Source: Fervidifonticultor_A tertius (GTDB lineage: Bacteria; Sysuimicrobiota; Sysuimicrobiia; Sysuimicrobiales; Humicultoraceae). Taken from it: a DNA stretch of 36,889 nt. The position numbers were made by a program, and so were the translations under genes. Below the pieces are notes generated by a model. The model saw only the letters and a list, made by a program, of their open reading frames with translations, did not search any database and had not been told where the DNA came from. Position 1 is the first letter of the stretch. Each line of letters begins with the position of its first letter. The DNA lies in NCBI GenBank assembly GCA_031459235.1, contig JAVKIY010000027.1:1-36889 (forward strand), given 5' to 3'. Below are positions 33,134 through 36,889 of this stretch, piece by piece.

Positions 33134-33726
33134 CGAGGCTGCTGCTGGTCCGACACGGTGAGACCGAGTGGAACGCTCGGCGCCGGCTTCAGGGGCAGTC
33201 CGACATCCCGCTATCCGCCGAGGGGCGTCGGCAGGTTGAAGCCCTCGCGACGATCGTGCGGATGCACAGGCCCGATCACGCTGTCTGTTCCGACTTGACG
33301 CGCGCCCGCGCGACGACAGAGATGCTGGGCTATCCGCAGGCCCGGGTGGACGCGCGATGGCGAGAGGCCGACCTCGGGGCGTGGACGGGGCGCGCGATCG
33401 CGGAGCTCGTGGCTGAGGACGGTCTTCAGTACCTGGCCTGGAGGGAGGGCAGGCTGACCCCGCCTGCGGGCGAGTCATGGGACGCGTTGTGCGGTCGGGT
33501 AACCGAGGCTCTGCGGTCGCTCTTGGTGGCCGGCAGCTGCCAACTGGTGGTCACGCACGGCGGCCCGATTCGCGCAGTGTGTGCCGTCCTGTTGGGATTT
33601 CCTCCGCGACGGCTGTTACCGGTGGCGCCGGCCAGTGTGACAATCATCGATGTGCGGGACGGAGAGGCGCGTCTGCGCGCGTTCAACCTGACGCCGGCAG
33701 CGAACGGCGAAGAGCCGCTCGACTAA
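33130..33726 (+). CDS. Histidine phosphatase / phosphoglycerate-mutase-like protein
   Basis: 198 residues, histidine phosphatase superfamily. The phosphorylated His is in LLLVRHGETEWNARRRLQGQSD (His9), the second catalytic His in VVTHGGPIRAV near 139, with CSDLTRARATTEM and DARWREADLGAWTG typical of cofactor-dependent mutase/alpha-ribazole phosphatase relatives. Coupled by ATGA to the transporter ATPase, it probably removes phosphate from the imported compound or a product of it; this link is inferred from the operon. Confidence 0.88.
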   Translation: MTRLLLVRHGETEWNARRRLQGQSDIPLSAEGRRQVEALATIVRMHRPDHAVCSDLTRARATTEMLGYPQARVDARWREADLGAWTGRAIAELVAEDGLQYLAWREGRLTPPAGESWDALCGRVTEALRSLLVAGSCQLVVTHGGPIRAVCAVLLGFPPRRLLPVAPASVTIIDVRDGEARLRAFNLTPAANGEEPLD

Positions 33727-34041
33727 GCGTAGCCGGACCGCTCCTGGCTGCGGACACCGTCGGTGGGCTGGTCGGCGGTTGGATGCGCGTCCACCGGCTG
33801 CTGCCGATGCGCTTGCGGTGCCTACTGCTGCCCGGCCTGCCGTGCGTGGTGGTCGAGGACCGCCTTACCCGGCGGCGGCCTTCCTAGCACCTCGCATCCT
33901 CAAACGCCTCAGCGCGCCCTCGTGCGGCCGCCGCAGACAACGGCGGAGGACTACGCCGGTTCCGCGCTGGGCACAGTCAACTTTGCGAGCACATTCCTGT
34001 AACTACCTAACGTATAGGAAGGACGGAAGCCCGGAGTCTCG
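33727..34041 (+). other. Intergenic stretch with a possible 3' gene remnant and the kinase promoter region
   Basis: From about 33732 to the TAG at 33885-33887 one frame reads AGPLLAADTVGGLVGGW followed by RLLPMRLRCLLLPGLP and VVVEDRL, a membrane-protein-like C-terminus with G/C-ending codons like real genes here. It has no start of its own except internal ATG 33783. It may be the tail of a decayed gene or a small ORF of 34 codons. The remaining 150 bases are less GC-rich than the flanks and probably hold the promoter of the kinase gene; GGAG at 34032-34036 is its Shine-Dalgarno. Confidence 0.35.
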
Positions 34042-36879
34042 ATGGACGGCTGCCGACCCCTGGGGCCTCCGCAGGCGACCCGTGCGGCTGGTCCGCCCGC
34101 CGAGTCTGGCGCCGCTACGCCGCGCGGGGGCACGCATGGGTCGCCGGAGGGCGGGCCCGGCTGGATCCACCCCGTGCGCGCCGACACCCTGCCCATCGCC
34201 TTGTACCGCACGACCCCGGCGGGGAGGATCCTGTACGCCAACCCGGCGCTCGCCCGGTTGCTCGGCTTCACGGATGCCTCGGCGCTGGCGCGCATCAACG
34301 TCTTCGACCTCTATGTGGACCCCACTGCGCGCCGCGCGTTCCTCGGCCCGCCGGAGGTCGGGGACGCGTTCCAACACCTGGTCGAGCTGCGCCGGGCCGA
34401 TGGCACCACGCTGTGGGCGGAGAGCACCGGGCGTCTCATCCGGGACTCCTCGGGCGCGGTGCTCTATCTCGAAGGTATCCTGCAGGACGTCACCGACCGG
34501 GTAGGGGCCGAGCAGGCGCTGCGCACCAGCGAGGAGCGGGTGCGCGAGCTGCTGGAGCACGCCTCGGACGTCATCTACTCCCTCGACCTGGAGGGCCGCA
34601 TCACCGCGATCAATCCGGCCGGCGAGCGGCTCCTGGGGCTGCCGGCCGGCGGCGCCGTCGGCGTCAGGATCTGGGACCTGGTGGCGTCCACCCACCGGGC
34701 GGAGATGGCGGTGGCCTTCGCGCGCAAGCTCGATGGAGCCGACCAGACGACTTACGAGGTCGAGGGCGTGCGGCCCGACGGCACGCGGCTCGCCCTCGAG
34801 GTGACTTCCCGCCTGGTCTACCGCGACGGCCAACCGGTCGGCATCCACGGTTTCGCGCGCGACGTCACGCAGCGGCGCCAGGCGGAGGCGCAGATCCGGT
34901 TCCAGGCGCGGCTACTCGACGCGGTCGGGCAGGCACTGACCGCGACCGACCTCCAGGGGCGCTTCACCTACTGGAACCGGCAGGCCGAGAGGCTGTTCGG
35001 CTGGACGGCGGAGGAAGTGCTCGGGAAGGTCGCGCTCGACATCACGCCGGCGGCAGCCGCACGCGCGCGGGGTGCGGAGATCAGACGGCGCGTCCTGGCC
35101 GGGGAGACCTGGTCGGGCGAGTTCCCGTTCCGCCACCGCGACGGCGGCGAGTTCACCGCGCTCGTCACCGTCTCGCCAGTGCTCGACGACGCTGGGGGGG
35201 TTGTCGGCCTCATCGGCGCGGCCGGCGACATCAGCAAGCTCAAGGCTGCCGAGGCGGAGGTTCGCCGGCTCAACGCCGACCTCGAGCAGCGGGTGGCCGA
35301 GCGGACGCGGGCGCTGGTCGACCGGGAGCGCGAGCTCGCCGAGGCCAAGGGGTTCCTCGAGCGCCTGATCGCCGCGAGCCCAGGCGTGATCTTCCGGGGC
35401 GACCTGCGCACCGGGGCGCTCGCGTACGTCAGCGACAACATCGAGTGGATGACCGGATACGCGGGCCGTAGCCTCGGGGCGCTGGAGAATCTGTGGGCGC
35501 TCGTGCATCCGGACGACCAACAGGGGGTCCGCGCGCACATAGAGCGGGCGATGGCGGCCCGCGAACCCGCGGTGGAGCTCGAGTACCGGTTCCCCCACCG
35601 CGACGGGACCCTGCGCTGGTTCTACCTGGTCGCGCGCCTCGAGTACGACGCCGCGGGCGCGCCGGTGAGCATCGTGGGCCACGCGCTGGACATCACCTCG
35701 CGCAAGGAGGCCGAGGAGGCCCTGCGCCTGGCGAAACAGGAAGCCGACGCCGCCAACCAGGCCAAGAACGAGTTCCTCTCGCGGATCAGTCATGAGCTGC
35801 GCACCCCGCTCAACGCGGTGCTCGGGTTCGGCCAGCTTCTCGAGATGGACGAACTGGGGGAAGAGCAGCGTGCCAGCGTGGGCCACATCATGCGCGCCGG
35901 CCGGCACCTGCTCGAGCTCATCGACGAGGTCCTCGATATCTCGCGTATCGAGGCCGGGCAGTTCCCGGTGGCGCTCGAGCCCGTCTTGCTGTACGAGGTC
36001 GTGCGTGAGACCGTGGACCTGGTCCGGCCGATGGCTGCCGAGCTGGGCGTGCACGTCGAGTGCCTGGTTGCCGAGGACGGCTACGTGCTCGCCGATCGAA
36101 AGCGCCTGAGCCAGGTGCTGCTCAACCTGGTCTCCAACGCGGTGAAGTACAACCAGGCCGGCGGGTCGGTGTGGATCACCGCGGTCGGCGCCGCGGAGGG
36201 CCGGCGGCGCATCCAGGTCGCGGATACCGGCCCCGGCATCGACCCCGCGATGACCCACCGCCTCTTCCGTCCCTTCGAGCGCCTGGGCGCTGGGCCGACC
36301 GCCGTGGACGGCACCGGGCTGGGACTGGCGCTCTCGAAGCGTCTGGTGGACGCGATGGGCGGCGCGATCGGCGTGGACAGCCGGCCGGGCGAGGGCAGCA
36401 GCTTCTGGGTGGAGTTGCCCGATGCCGCGCCCCCGCTCGACCGCCACGGGCGCGCGACCCGGGAGCGCTTTCCGGCGGGCGCCTCCGGCGCCCCGCTGAC
36501 GGTGCTCTACATCGAGGACAACCTGCCGAACCTCGAGCTGATCGAGCGCGTGCTGGCGCACCGTCCGGCGGTACGGCTGATCTCGGCGATGCAGGGCCAG
36601 CTCGGATTGGACCTGGCGCGTGAGCACCGGCCCGGCCTGATCCTGCTCGACCTGCACCTGCCCGACGTGCCGGGCGAGGAGGTGCTCCGGTGCCTGCGCG
36701 CCGAGCCGCGCACGCGGGGCCTCCCCGTGGTGGTGATCAGCGCCGACGTCACGCCCGGGCAGATGGACCGCATGCTCGGGGCGGGCGTGGCCGCCTACCT
36801 CACGAAGCCGATCGACGTGCGGCGCCTGATGGAGATCATCGACGCGACCGCGGGCGTGGAGGCGGGCTGCGATGCGTGA
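34042..36879 (+). CDS. Soluble four-PAS hybrid histidine kinase with C-terminal receiver
   Basis: 945 residues and no membrane helix. Order: PAS at about 46-155, 165-285, 290-400, a coiled-coil linker (LNADLEQRVAERTRALVDRE) near 415, PAS near 445-560, HisKA with His584 in FLSRISHELRTPLN, HATPase_c with N-box NLVSNAVKYN near 695, G1 DTGPGID near 732 and G2 GTGLGLALS near 757, then a receiver from about 819 with phospho-acceptor Asp870 in LILLDLHLPD and the conserved Lys in LTKPID. It should sense a cytoplasmic signal (redox, oxygen or a small molecule) through one or more PAS domains and pass phosphate to its receiver. ATG 34042 has GGAG five bases upstream. Confidence 0.93.
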   Translation: MDGCRPLGPPQATRAAGPPAESGAATPRGGTHGSPEGGPGWIHPVRADTLPIALYRTTPAGRILYANPALARLLGFTDASALARINVFDLYVDPTARRAFLGPPEVGDAFQHLVELRRADGTTLWAESTGRLIRDSSGAVLYLEGILQDVTDRVGAEQALRTSEERVRELLEHASDVIYSLDLEGRITAINPAGERLLGLPAGGAVGVRIWDLVASTHRAEMAVAFARKLDGADQTTYEVEGVRPDGTRLALEVTSRLVYRDGQPVGIHGFARDVTQRRQAEAQIRFQARLLDAVGQALTATDLQGRFTYWNRQAERLFGWTAEEVLGKVALDITPAAAARARGAEIRRRVLAGETWSGEFPFRHRDGGEFTALVTVSPVLDDAGGVVGLIGAAGDISKLKAAEAEVRRLNADLEQRVAERTRALVDRERELAEAKGFLERLIAASPGVIFRGDLRTGALAYVSDNIEWMTGYAGRSLGALENLWALVHPDDQQGVRAHIERAMAAREPAVELEYRFPHRDGTLRWFYLVARLEYDAAGAPVSIVGHALDITSRKEAEEALRLAKQEADAANQAKNEFLSRISHELRTPLNAVLGFGQLLEMDELGEEQRASVGHIMRAGRHLLELIDEVLDISRIEAGQFPVALEPVLLYEVVRETVDLVRPMAAELGVHVECLVAEDGYVLADRKRLSQVLLNLVSNAVKYNQAGGSVWITAVGAAEGRRRIQVADTGPGIDPAMTHRLFRPFERLGAGPTAVDGTGLGLALSKRLVDAMGGAIGVDSRPGEGSSFWVELPDAAPPLDRHGRATRERFPAGASGAPLTVLYIEDNLPNLELIERVLAHRPAVRLISAMQGQLGLDLAREHRPGLILLDLHLPDVPGEEVLRCLRAEPRTRGLPVVVISADVTPGQMDRMLGAGVAAYLTKPIDVRRLMEIIDATAGVEAGCDA

Positions 36880-36889
36880 AGAGGGCGTC
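36872..36889 (+). CDS. Start of a further gene, cut by window edge
   Basis: ATG 36872 overlaps the last eight bases of the kinase gene; six codons (MREEGV) are visible before the window ends. The overlap style matches other coupled junctions here, and a response regulator or further signalling protein would be a natural neighbour, but nothing can be identified from six residues. The sequence GGAGGCGGG at 36858-36866 is a usable Shine-Dalgarno. Confidence 0.4.

Overview
This is a very GC-rich bacterial stretch with dense, mostly protein-coding sequence on both strands. Genes are short-spaced and often joined by ATGA or GTGA stop/start overlaps, and GTG and TTG starts are common. No rRNA, tRNA, CRISPR array, transposase or phage gene was recognised. 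The gene mix (menaquinone pathway, DUF3048/YerB-like and YhaN/YhaO-like proteins, an Mtb-type 'DTNV' MutY, possible leaderless promoters, an 11-bp-period PHO box) suggests a high-GC lineage of the Terrabacteria type, such as Actinobacteria, Chloroflexi or an uncultured relative. This is inference; no marker gene is present to settle it.

Layout. 1-765 (-): 5' part of a membrane-anchored coiled-coil protein. 933-10300 (+): a tetR-led operon with seven menaquinone genes (menF-menD-menH-menB-menA-menE-menG), then a 15-codon bridging ORF and a pyrimidine-dimer glycosylase-like gene. menC and a DHNA-CoA thioesterase gene are not in the cluster. 10237-12479 (-): M24 peptidase and class V aminotransferase. 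12620-14444: endonuclease III (+) facing a short MutY (-), with a DUF4383 membrane protein upstream of mutY. 14557-18613: gamma-glutamyltransferase, DUF3048 protein, long-form nucleoside diphosphate kinase and an unrecognised protein. 18717-21733 (+): nrfA-nrfH, which would use menaquinol for nitrite ammonification, then a GH1 glycosidase. 21739-22692 (-): secreted CE1/LpqC-like esterase.

22769-22990 is the most unusual spot. A three-unit PHO-box-like array, a -10, a strong Shine-Dalgarno and the first codons of a signal-peptide-like protein run directly into the last 23 codons of a histidine kinase. The neighbouring YhaN-like ATPase, read from the other side, lacks its normal C-terminus at the same place. 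This looks like the scar of a lost pho/pst-type locus or an assembly mis-join. The ATPase (22946-25039, -) is coupled to an SbcD/YhaO-like protein (25036-26175, -) that keeps the fold motifs but has lost nearly all metal-binding residues.

26205-28046 (-): an ABC ATPase, an amidohydrolase and a coupled 56-residue ORF. 28203-33726 (+): a tightly overlapping operon of RpiR regulator, AfuA/FbpA-like binding protein, fused double permease, ATPase and histidine phosphatase, best read as an importer of a phosphorylated or phosphonate-like solute. 33727-34041 is mostly non-coding with a possible 3' gene remnant. 34042-36879 (+): soluble four-PAS hybrid histidine kinase, overlapping the first six codons of another gene at the window edge.
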